Origin: Verrucomicrobiia bacterium
Lineage (GTDB): Bacteria > Verrucomicrobiota > Verrucomicrobiia > Opitutales > Cerasicoccaceae
Length of the DNA stretch: 64,000 nt
Assembly: GCA_030432235.1 (NCBI GenBank)
Contig: JAUIHT010000004.1
Location: forward strand, 310,001 to 374,000
Direction of reading: 5' to 3'
The translations under genes were made by a program, and so were the position numbers. This document shows, piece by piece, positions 35,533 to 43,118 of the stretch (positions are counted from its first letter, which is position 1; every line of letters starts with the position of its first letter). The notes below the pieces were generated by a model. That model searched no databases. It had not been told where the DNA came from and worked only from the letters and a program-made list of their open reading frames with translations.

Positions 35533-38326
35533 CAATCGTCCTTTCTGGGCCACGGTTCCAATCTTTGCCGCGTTCCTGTGATTTACGGCTTAGGTTTATC
35601 GCTTGTTCATGGGCTCTCAGGCGGTTGCTATTGCGCGTGAAGGACTCGCGCGAGCGGCCCTTCACCAGTTCACTTGCGCTGCGGCGCGGATTGTCCCTAC
35701 GCACCGCTTCCATCAGTTCTTCCCGACAGTGAGTGTAGACACGGACCTCCTCTCGAGCCCGGCTGATAGCCACATAAAAACGCCGTAAATCAGTGGCACT
35801 AAGCGCATTCTCGCCCATGGAGGCAAAAAGCTTGTCCACGGTCTTTGCCTGCGCGGAATCCGCCGTGATGGCGTAGCCATGAGTGAAGTGTGGACAGTCT
35901 CGGGGCAGGGTCTTGCCTGTGTGCAGTTCGATACCTCCGTCCTTGGCAAAGCCGGTGACCTGGTAAAAACTGCCCCTCGCCAGCACCGTAGGACGTTGCT
36001 CCGGCCCGCGTGGGATTTCCACCGCCGCCGTCAGGCGAATGGTATCGCCCTTCGATAGCCCGACGGCTTCGGGCCGAAAAAGCTCCAGGCGATCCGCGTG
36101 CTCCAGCGGCAAGGACTGGCAACGCCCATCCGCACGACGAGCCAACAAACGTTCGTCCTCGCCGCGCAGTACGGTCAAGCACTCCCCTTTTTCAAAGCCG
36201 TGTCCGCGCCTGCCAAAGCGCAGCACCATGCCCGACTCGTAGCTGGTTGTATCGGCCCGTTCCGCTACGGTTAGCGGCAAGGGCTTGAGCCTGATGAAGC
36301 GCTTTTCTTCATTATCCAGGTGTCCCCTTTCCCGCAGTGCCTGACGGATATGGCGGGTGACGGTTTCACCCTCGTAGTGGGTCGGGGCTACCACCAGCGC
36401 GGTGGTGTTACGTCCGCCCTTACGTTCACCGACCGCCTCGGCGTAGGACTTGGCCAGGTCTTCCATACGCTCTTCCTGAGGTTTTTCGATGATACCGCCA
36501 TGGCGGTCCAATTGGTCAAAGCCCTGTAGGACGCGCCCCTCCGAGATGTGCTCCACCGCTTTCTTCAGCTCGGGATCACGCTGGCGCTTGACCTTGCCCA
36601 AGTGCGCCAGCTCCAGTCCACCAAAGCGCTGCATGGTACGCAGGGCATCCCCGCGCGGCACCGAGCGAATTTGCTTTGGATCACCCGAGAGCACGACCTT
36701 GGCTGCGCTCTTGTCACGTGCCACCTTGAGCAGCGCAAGCATGTCCTGTGTGCCGACCATGCCCACCTCATCGATGAGCAGCACTTGCCCGCGCAGCCCT
36801 TCCTGCATAGCCTCATCGGTCAGCAGACGCTTGATGGTTTCAGCACGAGCAAAGCCCTCGCTACGCAGCACTTCCCGGGAGGCTTCCGCCGTTGGCGCAA
36901 CCACGGTCATGTCGTAGCCCGCGTCGCGTGCCCCGGCTCGGATTTCCTTCAATAAGGTCGTTTTACCTGATCCCGCTTTTCCGATCACCCCCGTCACCCA
37001 GTCGGGACTTTTGAGAATGTGCAAGGCGGCGCAACGTTGCTCGGAAACATCTTTGGATTCACTGCGCAGCATAGGCTCTTTGAACTGGTACGGCCCGGCT
37101 ACCAATGCGGGCGTGGAGGCCCGCCCTTCACTGACCATTCCGATCAGTTCCTGCTCTTCCTCTAATACGGTCAATGTACTGACACGTTTTTCGCCGCTAT
37201 GGGTTCCATGAATGATATCCGAGTTAGCCTCATAGGCGGCAACCACTGTGGCGATATCGGTCCGGCCAATGCCGTGCTTGAGTGCGGAACCCAACAGGCG
37301 TTTTTCGGAAGTCTCCGAGACACGTTCCAACTCGTGCTGAAGCGCATATTCAATGGACTTCCACGCCATTTCTGGATCAGCCAGGATGCGATTTTCGCTG
37401 TAAGCGAAGGCTTCCATGATCATCGAATCCAACTGTTCACGTTCTTGTTCCGTCAAGACTGCCTCCCAAGCATCCCGAAGCTCGGTCATGGTTAAATCCT
37501 TCTCCTTGGCCGCCCGCAGCTTGGCCCCCAAGGCGCTACGCCGTTTGGCGTCAAAAATACCTTCCTTTTGCGCGTAGTCTTCGATTTGCTTTGTGCGCCG
37601 GGAAAATAATTGCAGGAGCCTGGATGGTACCCCGTCAATTTCAAAGGCATTCCGGGTGGGCCGGATGTCATAACCGAGCTTTTGCAGCTCGCCCGCCAGA
37701 CGCGTATGGAAGGCTGCCTGATAGTAATAGGCATCGCGCTTGATTCGCATAAACTCCCCTGCCTTAAACCGTTCCTCCACCGAATCATAAGTTGCGTTGG
37801 CGCAGTAAACATGCATGTGCAGTTGTGGGTCGGGTAAACCTTCAGGTAGCCCATTCATGGCCGGTGCCGGACGAGAGGTGAAATGCGTAAAACTGGCCCA
37901 GATCATATTACCTGTTTTGCGGTCCTCAAAGGCGCCATGGCGTCGAACACGTGTGTTCATGTCCCGTTCAATTTCCATCATCGTTTCCTGTACTGCCCTA
38001 TCCAACGCGACTCGAATGGGCTCGTCATTGAAGCAGGCTTGAAGAAGTGAAACTGACTTGGGCACATCAAAAGTAAAATCATAGCCCGGCCGACGTTTGT
38101 CCGCATCACGCGGAGTGAGGCGCGAACCGTCAGGACGGCGATTCTTCAAAAGCTTGATGAAAGCGTCCTTAGTTACGAGCCCTTCCAATCCCAGCATGAC
38201 CGCACCCTTGCCGCCCCAGTTACCCGCCACTTCCTGTCCCTCCAGGTAATAGTCACCTCGGGTCAGGCATTCCTGGAAATACTTAATGGCAGACTCCACG
38301 GTTTCGCTAACGGTTATCCTGAGCAT
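35525..38326 (-). CDS. MobF-family conjugative relaxase-helicase (TrwC/TraI type)
   Basis: A 933-aa bifunctional relaxase. The N-terminal TrwC domain has catalytic tyrosines in AIKYFQECLTRGDYYLEG (Tyr16, Tyr26/27) and the three-His metal cluster (THF His148 and LHMH His170/His172). The C-terminal RecD2/TraI-type SF1 helicase has Walker A VIGKAGSGKTTL around residue 450, Walker B VLLIDEVGMVG and the motif V segment THGYAITADSAQ. It would nick oriT and unwind the strand for transfer. It is smaller than F TraI (1756 aa) but close to TrwC (966 aa). It heads a leftward operon with the 130-aa gene. The likely oriT is in the 310-bp upstream interval. Confidence 0.95.
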   Translation of the reverse strand: MLRITVSETVESAIKYFQECLTRGDYYLEGQEVAGNWGGKGAVMLGLEGLVTKDAFIKLLKNRRPDGSRLTPRDADKRRPGYDFTFDVPKSVSLLQACFNDEPIRVALDRAVQETMMEIERDMNTRVRRHGAFEDRKTGNMIWASFTHFTSRPAPAMNGLPEGLPDPQLHMHVYCANATYDSVEERFKAGEFMRIKRDAYYYQAAFHTRLAGELQKLGYDIRPTRNAFEIDGVPSRLLQLFSRRTKQIEDYAQKEGIFDAKRRSALGAKLRAAKEKDLTMTELRDAWEAVLTEQEREQLDSMIMEAFAYSENRILADPEMAWKSIEYALQHELERVSETSEKRLLGSALKHGIGRTDIATVVAAYEANSDIIHGTHSGEKRVSTLTVLEEEQELIGMVSEGRASTPALVAGPYQFKEPMLRSESKDVSEQRCAALHILKSPDWVTGVIGKAGSGKTTLLKEIRAGARDAGYDMTVVAPTAEASREVLRSEGFARAETIKRLLTDEAMQEGLRGQVLLIDEVGMVGTQDMLALLKVARDKSAAKVVLSGDPKQIRSVPRGDALRTMQRFGGLELAHLGKVKRQRDPELKKAVEHISEGRVLQGFDQLDRHGGIIEKPQEERMEDLAKSYAEAVGERKGGRNTTALVVAPTHYEGETVTRHIRQALRERGHLDNEEKRFIRLKPLPLTVAERADTTSYESGMVLRFGRRGHGFEKGECLTVLRGEDERLLARRADGRCQSLPLEHADRLELFRPEAVGLSKGDTIRLTAAVEIPRGPEQRPTVLARGSFYQVTGFAKDGGIELHTGKTLPRDCPHFTHGYAITADSAQAKTVDKLFASMGENALSATDLRRFYVAISRAREEVRVYTHCREELMEAVRRDNPRRSASELVKGRSRESFTRNSNRLRAHEQAINLSRKSQERGKDWNRGPERTIDE

Positions 38327-38636
38327 TTGAAACTCCTTTCATGCTCAATTACGGCGCAATGGGGCTATTTATCCGAAGTAATTTCTGCTTCACAGCTTCA
38401 AGCGCAGGGGAAGCCGTCATACAGGATTCCCCATTCCAGCGCTACAGATGTCCCCGTTTTTTTGCCACGGCCCTTGGCCCCCTGAAGGTGCGCGTCAAGG
38501 GGCCTGCTAAAGCAGTCGCAAGCGTTCGCTGACGCTCACCCCTGTGACGCGGCCCGCGTACCGTGGCGGAGGCCAACCAAGGGTTGGTAAGCGCAGCCTT
38601 GGCTGCTGAACCAACCCATCAACAAAAGGAGATTTT
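38327..38636. other. 310-bp interval upstream of the relaxase, candidate oriT region
   Basis: No gene is seen. The interval is rich in inverted repeats: GCAGCC-TT-GGCTGC near 38604, GGCCCC with GGGGCC near 38485-38510, and GGTTGGT with ACCAACC near 38583-38630. oriT sequences commonly sit upstream of a relaxase gene, so this is the best oriT candidate in the window. The right end carries AAAAGGAG for the gene at 38637. Confidence 0.4.
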
Positions 38637-39038
38637 ATGGGACTGGATATGTATTTAACTGGAGACAAATACCTCATTGCCCACTGGGATGATCCGCAGA
38701 AAATATTGATAGAAGACGGCTTCCGGTTAAAAAGCAGACGACTTGATTTGGGCTATTGGCGAAAGCATCCAGACTTACATGGATATATCGTCGAAAACTT
38801 CGCTGGCGGCGTCGATGACTGCCGTGAAATTGATCTCTCGAAAGAGCAAATGCGCCAAATTATTAAGGCTATCCATAGCGATCTTTTATCAAAAACCACC
38901 GGCTTCTTTTTTGGCGAAAGCGTAAACGACGCCGAAGAAAAGAATCATGCTATCGAGATTTTCCATAAGGCGATCCAGTGGCTAGAAGAGGAACCCTCCG
39001 GCGAATGGCGCACCGTGTATTATCAAGCAAGTTGGTAA
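38637..39038 (+). CDS. Phage/plasmid MGLDMYL-family hypothetical protein
   Basis: A 133-aa protein that starts MGLDMYLTGDKYLIAHW and contains LGYWRKHPDLHGYIVENFAG followed by GGVDDCREIDLSKEQMRQII. Phage and plasmid proteins with this MGLDMYL...YWRK...DNC layout are common and unnamed. The function is unknown. AAAAGGAG stands 7 nt before the ATG. A Rho-independent terminator at 39081 shows that it is a single-gene unit. Confidence 0.82.
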   Translation: MGLDMYLTGDKYLIAHWDDPQKILIEDGFRLKSRRLDLGYWRKHPDLHGYIVENFAGGVDDCREIDLSKEQMRQIIKAIHSDLLSKTTGFFFGESVNDAEEKNHAIEIFHKAIQWLEEEPSGEWRTVYYQASW

Positions 39039-39080
39039 TAAGTATACAGTCACTTATTTAAGCACCTGTGACGCGCCCGA

Positions 39081-39121
39081 AAAGCGGCGGAATTCTTAAA
39101 GAATTCAAGCCGCTTTTTTAA
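39081..39121 (+). terminator. Rho-independent terminator
   Basis: The stem AAGCGGC with GCCGCTT encloses an inner GAATTC/GAATTC pairing and is followed by a run of seven T. It lies 43 bp behind the preceding stop. Confidence 0.85.
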
Positions 39122-39713
39122 TATTTATCTTTCGATTTCTGGAAGTCATTTCAGAGCAAATTTTCCGTCAGGTTCTCCCCCAGCCCCACTACTTCTTGAC
39201 TGTCCCCGCTTCATTCATCCGATTGTTACCATCACTGTCCCCGGCAACCGTCACCGTCTCCACCAATCTTACCTAGCCTTGTCCCCGGCGCACCATAAAT
39301 ACCCTACAGATTTGTCAGCAGACGTCTCTCCTTTGGGAAACATACTGGAGACGGGAGCTAATGACCGGGGTAAGTTGCCATTGTATAAACCGGGGACATT
39401 GTCACCGATCTAGGCTATTCGCCGAATCGGGATTGAGAAATAGAATTTCAAATATCCTATTGAGTTGCTGCGCCTGATTTCCCCGCCGTGTCGGGGAAGA
39501 TATTGTGCCTGCCGGGCATCAGAACCGGTCAAGGCCAAGATGCATGTACGCTGCGGGAACGGGTGGAACCTTTTCGATTTCCGACCGCTATTCCACCCGC
39601 TGTCCTCGCGCCCAGTCTTGACCGAACCATGAGTCCGGTTGGGGAGCTTCCGCTCGCCGCTCAGGCAGGGGAAACCAGGCTTTCAATCACGGAAGCCGGT
39701 AACCCAACTAAGC
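39122..39713. other. 592-bp gene-free interval with repeated TGTCCCCGG words
   Basis: No credible gene is seen. TGTCCCCG is at 39201-39208. TGTCCCCGG occurs at 39236-39244 and 39280-39288. The inverse CCGGGGACA is at 39390-39398, and CCGGGG alone is at 39365. The words could be ends of a decayed insertion sequence or iterons. The remainder up to 39713 shows no further structure that I can define. Confidence 0.5.
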
Positions 39714-39962
39714 ATGAAACCGAATACCTATTACCGCCGCCCGGACTTCCTTGTCGGCACCGTCAACAGTCACGGACACTTCGCCCACGCCCTACCCAAC
39801 CAACTAACCGCAGAAGCGGAGTTTCACCAGCAGCGCATCCGCGATGCCCTGGCTGAAATTTCCGCCGAGCCGATAACCGCCAAACGGGTGTACTATGCCT
39901 GTCTCAAGTGGGGCGTCTGCGCCCGCCATGTGCTCAAGCAACTGGGGAGGGCCGCACGATGA
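39714..39962 (+). CDS. Hypothetical protein coupled to the RadC-like gene
   Basis: An 82-aa basic protein (MKPNTYYRRPDFLVGTVNSH, then KRVYYACLKWGVCARHVLKQ). It has no recognised motif. Its stop overlaps the next gene's ATG by 4 bp (ATGA), which argues that it is real and co-translated with the RadC-like gene. There is no obvious Shine-Dalgarno at 39714, so an alternative start upstream cannot be excluded. Confidence 0.62.
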   Translation: MKPNTYYRRPDFLVGTVNSHGHFAHALPNQLTAEAEFHQQRIRDALAEISAEPITAKRVYYACLKWGVCARHVLKQLGRAAR

Positions 39963-40411
39963 AAATCCACGAAGGACGCATTGTTTATGAGTTGGTTTCA
40001 CACAGCATTAACTCGGATTTGAGCGCTCCTATTGCAGTAGTGGAATATCTGAAAGGAGCCTACGACGCTTACCGGCTTCAGGAGCAACTCATTGTTATTC
40101 CGGTTAACTCAAAAAACGTTCCTTACGGACGATTTACTGTCAGCATCGGCACAGCCAACGCCGCCATCGCTCAGCCGCGAGATATATTCCGCCCTGTGAT
40201 ACTAAGTGGGGCAACCGCCTTTATCCTCAGCCACAATCATCCAAGCGGGAATCCTTCCCCCAGCACTGCCGATATTAATTTGACACGCCGCTTGAGGGAG
40301 GCAGGAGAGCTCATGCAGCTAGATCTGCTGGATCATATCATCATAGGTGAACCGGAAGATGACCCTGGAGATAAAGGATACTACAGTTTCTGTGAAACGG
40401 GCATCCTGTAA
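39959..40411 (+). CDS. RadC-family JAB/MPN domain protein
   Basis: A 150-aa protein consisting of a single JAMM metalloprotease-like domain. ILSHNHPSGNPSPSTADINL carries His92, His94 and Asp105 in the H-x-H-x10-D arrangement. RPVILSGATAFIL is the preceding strand. The N-terminal HhH of housekeeping RadC is absent. Such short RadC-like proteins are typical of mobile elements and have no proven DNA-repair role. It is coupled to the upstream 82-aa gene. A terminator follows at 40433. Confidence 0.9.
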   Translation: MKIHEGRIVYELVSHSINSDLSAPIAVVEYLKGAYDAYRLQEQLIVIPVNSKNVPYGRFTVSIGTANAAIAQPRDIFRPVILSGATAFILSHNHPSGNPSPSTADINLTRRLREAGELMQLDLLDHIIIGEPEDDPGDKGYYSFCETGIL

Positions 40412-40432
40412 ATTGAATCTGAGTTTAAACAG

Positions 40433-40460
40433 CGCCGGGTGTTCCGTCCGGCGTTTTTTT
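40433..40460 (+). terminator. Rho-independent terminator after RadC-like gene
   Basis: The stem CGCCGG with CCGGCG, the loop GTGTTCCGT and a run of seven T lie 21 bp after the stop. The hairpin could also serve the converging gene, whose stop overlaps its end. Confidence 0.85.
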
Positions 40461-40887
40461 ATGGCTCGATGCACCGGTTCAGGAAGGCCTGAAACTCACG
40501 GGAGTAATAGCCTGAATTCTGCCTCCAGTATTGGCGTGATGTCTCAAGAGACGAAAAGTCTTGAATGTCTCGTTCCAGCCCCTCCCAGGACTCTTGTGTC
40601 AGAAATCGGTTTTTCCATCCCAGATAGGTCAGGTCAATTTGATTGAAACATTGCTGCAGGAATCGGCGCTGCTTAGTTTTATCTCGTATGGCGCGGCCAT
40701 CGAGTACCTTCAACAAATCCGGATCTTTTAGCCCTGCCGCGATCAGTGCACGATTTATCTCATATATGCGGATGACCGCTTCGTACCGTAATTGCCGCGA
40801 TAGCACACGCAATTGCCAAATCAGCGCCAGCAGGGCCGTAAATTCAACGGTGGTTTCCATGGCGGCAAGCCAGTCTGATATGGTCAA
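40459..40887 (-). CDS. Small membrane-anchored hypothetical protein
   Basis: About 142 aa. The TTG at 40887 is preferred over the ATG at 40860 because GGAGGTG stands 7 nt upstream. The protein has one hydrophobic N-terminal segment (ETTVEFTALLALIWQLRVL) and a helical cytoplasmic tail (RQLRYEAVIRIYEINRALIA, then QQCFNQIDLTYLGWKNRFLT). This layout of one helix then about 100 residues resembles DUF4760-like proteins found beside mobile genes, but I am not certain. The function is not known. Confidence 0.68.
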   Translation of the reverse strand: MTISDWLAAMETTVEFTALLALIWQLRVLSRQLRYEAVIRIYEINRALIAAGLKDPDLLKVLDGRAIRDKTKQRRFLQQCFNQIDLTYLGWKNRFLTQESWEGLERDIQDFSSLETSRQYWRQNSGYYSREFQAFLNRCIEP

Positions 40888-40964
40888 CTCAAACACCTCC
40901 AGTGTCGGGCACGAAAAGCCTCCCCAGCTTGATAGCACGGGGAGGCTCGTAAAGAAAGAGAGGC

Positions 40965-41186
40965 TTACAACTGGGCCGCGATTTTCTCAAAAGTGTGTCG
41001 CGGCATCCTCACGTAGTCTTCACCCGCCGGTTGACCAAGAGAAGCCCTCTCTTCAACCGTGAGTATATAGCCCTGCACGATGATGTCTCCGTTGTCCGTG
41101 AGGATTGCTGCCGGGCAACCACCATTGATGCATTGGACCGCCTGTAGCCCATGCTCGCCGATAATTTTCTGTATCTTTATAGCCAT
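40965..41186 (-). CDS. Small hypothetical protein (73 aa)
   Basis: A 73-aa protein with a compact beta hairpin region (CPAAILTDNGDIIVQGYIL) followed by a charged helix (VEERASLGQPAGEDYVRMPR, then HTFEKIAAQL). No family is recognised. Its start overlaps the end of the PEP-CTERM gene by 10 bp, so the two are probably co-transcribed. The pairing of a small protein with a surface protein is not explained. Confidence 0.65.
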   Translation of the reverse strand: MAIKIQKIIGEHGLQAVQCINGGCPAAILTDNGDIIVQGYILTVEERASLGQPAGEDYVRMPRHTFEKIAAQL

Positions 41187-41776
41187 TTCAATTTTCGAGT
41201 GAAAAGTAACCCCAAACTCAGCAGAGCCAGAACAAGCGCATATGTAGATGGTTCGGGAATCGCTTGACCAACCTGGTAAGTGACATTCGGGCCATTGGCG
41301 CTGCCCAGTCCGGAGGACTTTCCAGCGCTGACAATCATTTGATATTCATTCAAATTGCCCAAGTTCAGTTGAGAACCAGTACCGGTGATGGTAATGGAGG
41401 CATTGACTGAATCACCTGGAGCCCACAGACCGCTGTTTTTGGATAGGTAAATGAAATCACCGAGGTTTTGGGAACCTGTAGGGCTATATCCACCCGAAGT
41501 CGTTTTCAAATCGCCACCCCCGTTGTTAACGATGTTGATTTCACCACCTAAGACATCTCCGGAACTTAGCACCCAACCGCTGACGTTCGGTACGCCAATG
41601 TAGAGGTTCCCTTGCGAAGATGGGCCTACGTTCGCCCCGGCGTCAATCGACCCGGTTAGGTCGAAACTCATCGTGTTTCCGGCAATAGAGAAGTTTCCTG
41701 TGGAGATAATAGCCGAAGCGATGGGCATCAGTGCCACAGCCACGGCTTGTGTGAGGATCAGTCGGGTGAGTCTCAT
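41177..41776 (-). CDS. PEP-CTERM sorted exported protein inside the mobile region
   Basis: A 199-aa protein. The signal peptide (LTRLILTQAVAVALMPIASA) is followed by a Gly/Ser/Asn-rich beta body (GNTMSFDLTGSIDAGANVGP), and the terminus IPEPSTYALVLALLSLGLLF with TRKLKWL is a classic PEP-CTERM anchor. The host's exosortase must process it, which suggests adaptation of the element to PEP-CTERM hosts. It is divergent from a short tyrosine recombinase, and a palindromic site (41816-41841) lies between them. Confidence 0.9.
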   Translation of the reverse strand: MRLTRLILTQAVAVALMPIASAIISTGNFSIAGNTMSFDLTGSIDAGANVGPSSQGNLYIGVPNVSGWVLSSGDVLGGEINIVNNGGGDLKTTSGGYSPTGSQNLGDFIYLSKNSGLWAPGDSVNASITITGTGSQLNLGNLNEYQMIVSAGKSSGLGSANGPNVTYQVGQAIPEPSTYALVLALLSLGLLFTRKLKWL

Positions 41777-41815
41777 TGTATGCTAAGTTTTTGTTGGTTA
41801 GATTGTTGCGGAAGG

Positions 41816-41841
41816 TGAACAAAATTACGGAATTTTGTTCA
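41816..41841. repeat. Palindromic recombinase/operator site, left copy
   Basis: TGAACAAAATT - ACGG - AATTTTGTTCA: 11-bp arms around a 4-bp centre. The core at 41818-41839 is the exact reverse complement of the core at 42480-42501, so the two copies are in opposite orientation on either side of the recombinase gene. Confidence 0.85.
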
Positions 41842-41855
41842 ACAGGAGACTCGAC

Positions 41856-42437
41856 ATGCGGCAGCAATTATCACTGCGCGACCGTCAAGGGCGCCGAAAA
41901 TACCTCAATGCACAGGAACGTGAGCGCTTCTTGGAGGCCTCCCAGTCGCTGCCACTTACTAAACGACTCTTTTGCGAAACGTTATGCTTTACAGGATGTC
42001 GAATTTCTGAGGCCCTGCAAATAACCCAGTCCTGCATCGATCCTGACGAAAGTATAATTGTCTTCAAGACATTGAAGCGGCGCAGATTTGAACAACGGTA
42101 TATTAAGGTCCCCAAAGAATACTGCTTAGCTTTAAAACAGCTACGGGCTGGACCGTTTTCTTTCTGCCGAACTACCGCTTATCTGACTGTTAAAAAAGTT
42201 ATGGAACAGGCCAACATCGTTGGAATTCAGGCCTCACCGAAGGGGTTACGACATGGCTTTGGAGTGGCCTGTGTCATCAAGAACGTGTCGATCAGCCGAA
42301 TTGCCAAGTGGATGGGACACGGCGATATTAGAACCAGCCTCATCTATCTGGATATTTCCGGTGATGAGGATTTGGCACTCATGCAACGAACTTGGCCGCA
42401 AATCACTCGAAATCTAAAATACAATCATGAAGCGTAA
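41856..42437 (+). CDS. Short tyrosine recombinase (Xer/integron-like catalytic domain only)
   Basis: A 193-aa recombinase, shorter than full XerC/D (about 300 aa) because the N-terminal core-binding domain is largely missing. The catalytic motifs are TGCRISEALQI (Arg), LRHGFGVACVI (box II His, Arg in LRHG), and WMGHGDIRTSLIYLD with the His and nucleophile Tyr. The ATG at 41856 has AGGAG 7 nt upstream. Inverted copies of a palindromic 22-bp site flank the gene at 41818-41839 and 42480-42501, consistent with inversion of the gene or with a site-bound regulator. Short solo recombinases of this kind are known from invertible and mobile units. Confidence 0.85.
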   Translation: MRQQLSLRDRQGRRKYLNAQERERFLEASQSLPLTKRLFCETLCFTGCRISEALQITQSCIDPDESIIVFKTLKRRRFEQRYIKVPKEYCLALKQLRAGPFSFCRTTAYLTVKKVMEQANIVGIQASPKGLRHGFGVACVIKNVSISRIAKWMGHGDIRTSLIYLDISGDEDLALMQRTWPQITRNLKYNHEA

Positions 42438-42475
42438 AAGTGCTTGAACGACTGAGTCGCATAAGCTACTTATAT

Positions 42476-42505
42476 ATTAAACAAAATTCCGTAATTTTGT
42501 TTAAT
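42476..42505. repeat. Palindromic recombinase/operator site, right copy
   Basis: ATTAAACAAAATT - CCGT - AATTTTGTTTAAT: perfect 13-bp arms with a 4-bp centre. The inner 22 bp is the reverse complement of the left copy's. It lies about 50 bp before the XRE regulator start. Confidence 0.85.
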
Positions 42506-42554
42506 AATAGGATAAAATGCAAACTAGAGGCGTGGTTCGCCAAGGAGCAATATT

Positions 42555-42902
42555 GTGCCTAGAAAAACGAAGGGAGGCCCAACCTCCCTGGATAGAGATA
42601 TCGGACGGAGACTAAAGATGTTAAGGCTTCTTAACGGGCTAACTCAAATGGAACTAGCCAAGGGCATTGGAGTTACCTTTCAACAAATACAGAAGTACGA
42701 ACGTGCAGAAAATAGAATCAGCGCATCTACTCTAATCAAAATATCCGACTTCCTAAAAGTCAGCCCAATGGCCTTGCTATCCGACGAAATTGAGAAATCC
42801 CTAAAGGGCGGACTTTCAAAAGATGAAATTCAGCTAATTCGGGACTACCGAAAAGCTAATGACCATATAAAAAACGCTGCAAAAAACGTACTTAGGCAGT
42901 AG
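42555..42902 (+). CDS. XRE-family transcriptional regulator
   Basis: A 115-aa Cro/CI-like regulator: RDIGRRLKMLRLLNGLTQME then LAKGIGVTFQQIQKYERAEN and RISASTLIKISDFLKVSPMA form the complete HTH_3 domain. A C-terminal helix (LIRDYRKANDHIKNAAKNVL) follows. It starts with GTG at 42555, 7 nt after AAGGAG. It stands between the recombinase and the CRISPR locus, and the palindrome at 42476-42505 lies in its promoter region. It may control the recombinase and possibly the divergent tracrRNA/cas genes. The element's own repressor is the simplest reading. Confidence 0.92.
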   Translation: MPRKTKGGPTSLDRDIGRRLKMLRLLNGLTQMELAKGIGVTFQQIQKYERAENRISASTLIKISDFLKVSPMALLSDEIEKSLKGGLSKDEIQLIRDYRKANDHIKNAAKNVLRQ

Positions 42903-42939
42903 GTTTAAATTAAAAGTACTCGGATGTAAAATAAGCCTG

Positions 42940-43053
42940 TAAACAAAAGCCACCGGAGCGACCGGTGGCTTTTAAAAAACGCTTTCTTGGGCTGGCGTGA
43001 CGGCATAACCGCCAAAGGCCATACGCCTGCGTTACTAACTTTGTCTTGAATCC
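42940..43053 (-). ncRNA. Predicted tracrRNA of the type II-C system
   Basis: Read on the minus strand, the RNA begins GGATTCAAGACAAAGT (43053-43038). This can pair with the first 16 nt of the leftward-read repeat (GCTTTGCCTTGAATCC) with 14 Watson-Crick pairs, one G-U and one mismatch. A stem-loop follows (43027-43002: GGCGTA ... TATGCC with an inner GCC-TTT-GGC). The RNA ends in the perfect 12-bp terminator hairpin at 42973-42945. A -10/-35 pair upstream places the start right at the anti-repeat. It is about 109 nt long and divergent from cas9. Confidence 0.85.
42945..42973. terminator. Bidirectional terminator between XRE gene and tracrRNA
   Basis: AAAAGCCACCGG and CCGGTGGCTTTT form a perfect 12-bp stem with a 5-nt loop and A/T runs on both sides. 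It would end both the rightward XRE mRNA and the leftward tracrRNA. Confidence 0.88.
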
Positions 43054-43058
43054 GCTGT

Positions 43059-43089
43059 GATATAAGCTCATAAATCCAGCACCCGTCAA
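43059..43089 (-). promoter_or_regulatory. Predicted tracrRNA promoter
   Basis: TTGACG (43089-43084) and TATATC (43064-43059) on the minus strand are separated by 19 bp (18 if TTATAT is taken). The expected transcription start at about 43052 coincides with the anti-repeat's GG. Confidence 0.65.
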
Positions 43090-43118
43090 GAGGAATCCAC
43101 TCCAAATAACCTCCTAAG

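Noticed and set aside
39488-39856. 122-codon plus-strand frame before the RadC-like gene pair
   Set aside because: It overlaps the frame that is translationally coupled to the RadC-like gene, and its Pro/Arg/Thr composition suggests a shadow.
41816-42505. The two palindromes around the short recombinase read as transcription terminators
   Set aside because: The stems are AT-rich with a 4-base loop and no T-run tail. The two are exact inverse copies on both sides of the gene, which terminators would not be.
42938-43053. tracrRNA on the plus strand with the array read rightward
   Set aside because: The anti-repeat would then pair with the 3' end of the repeat, which is not the type II arrangement. 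The promoter and terminator fit the minus strand better.
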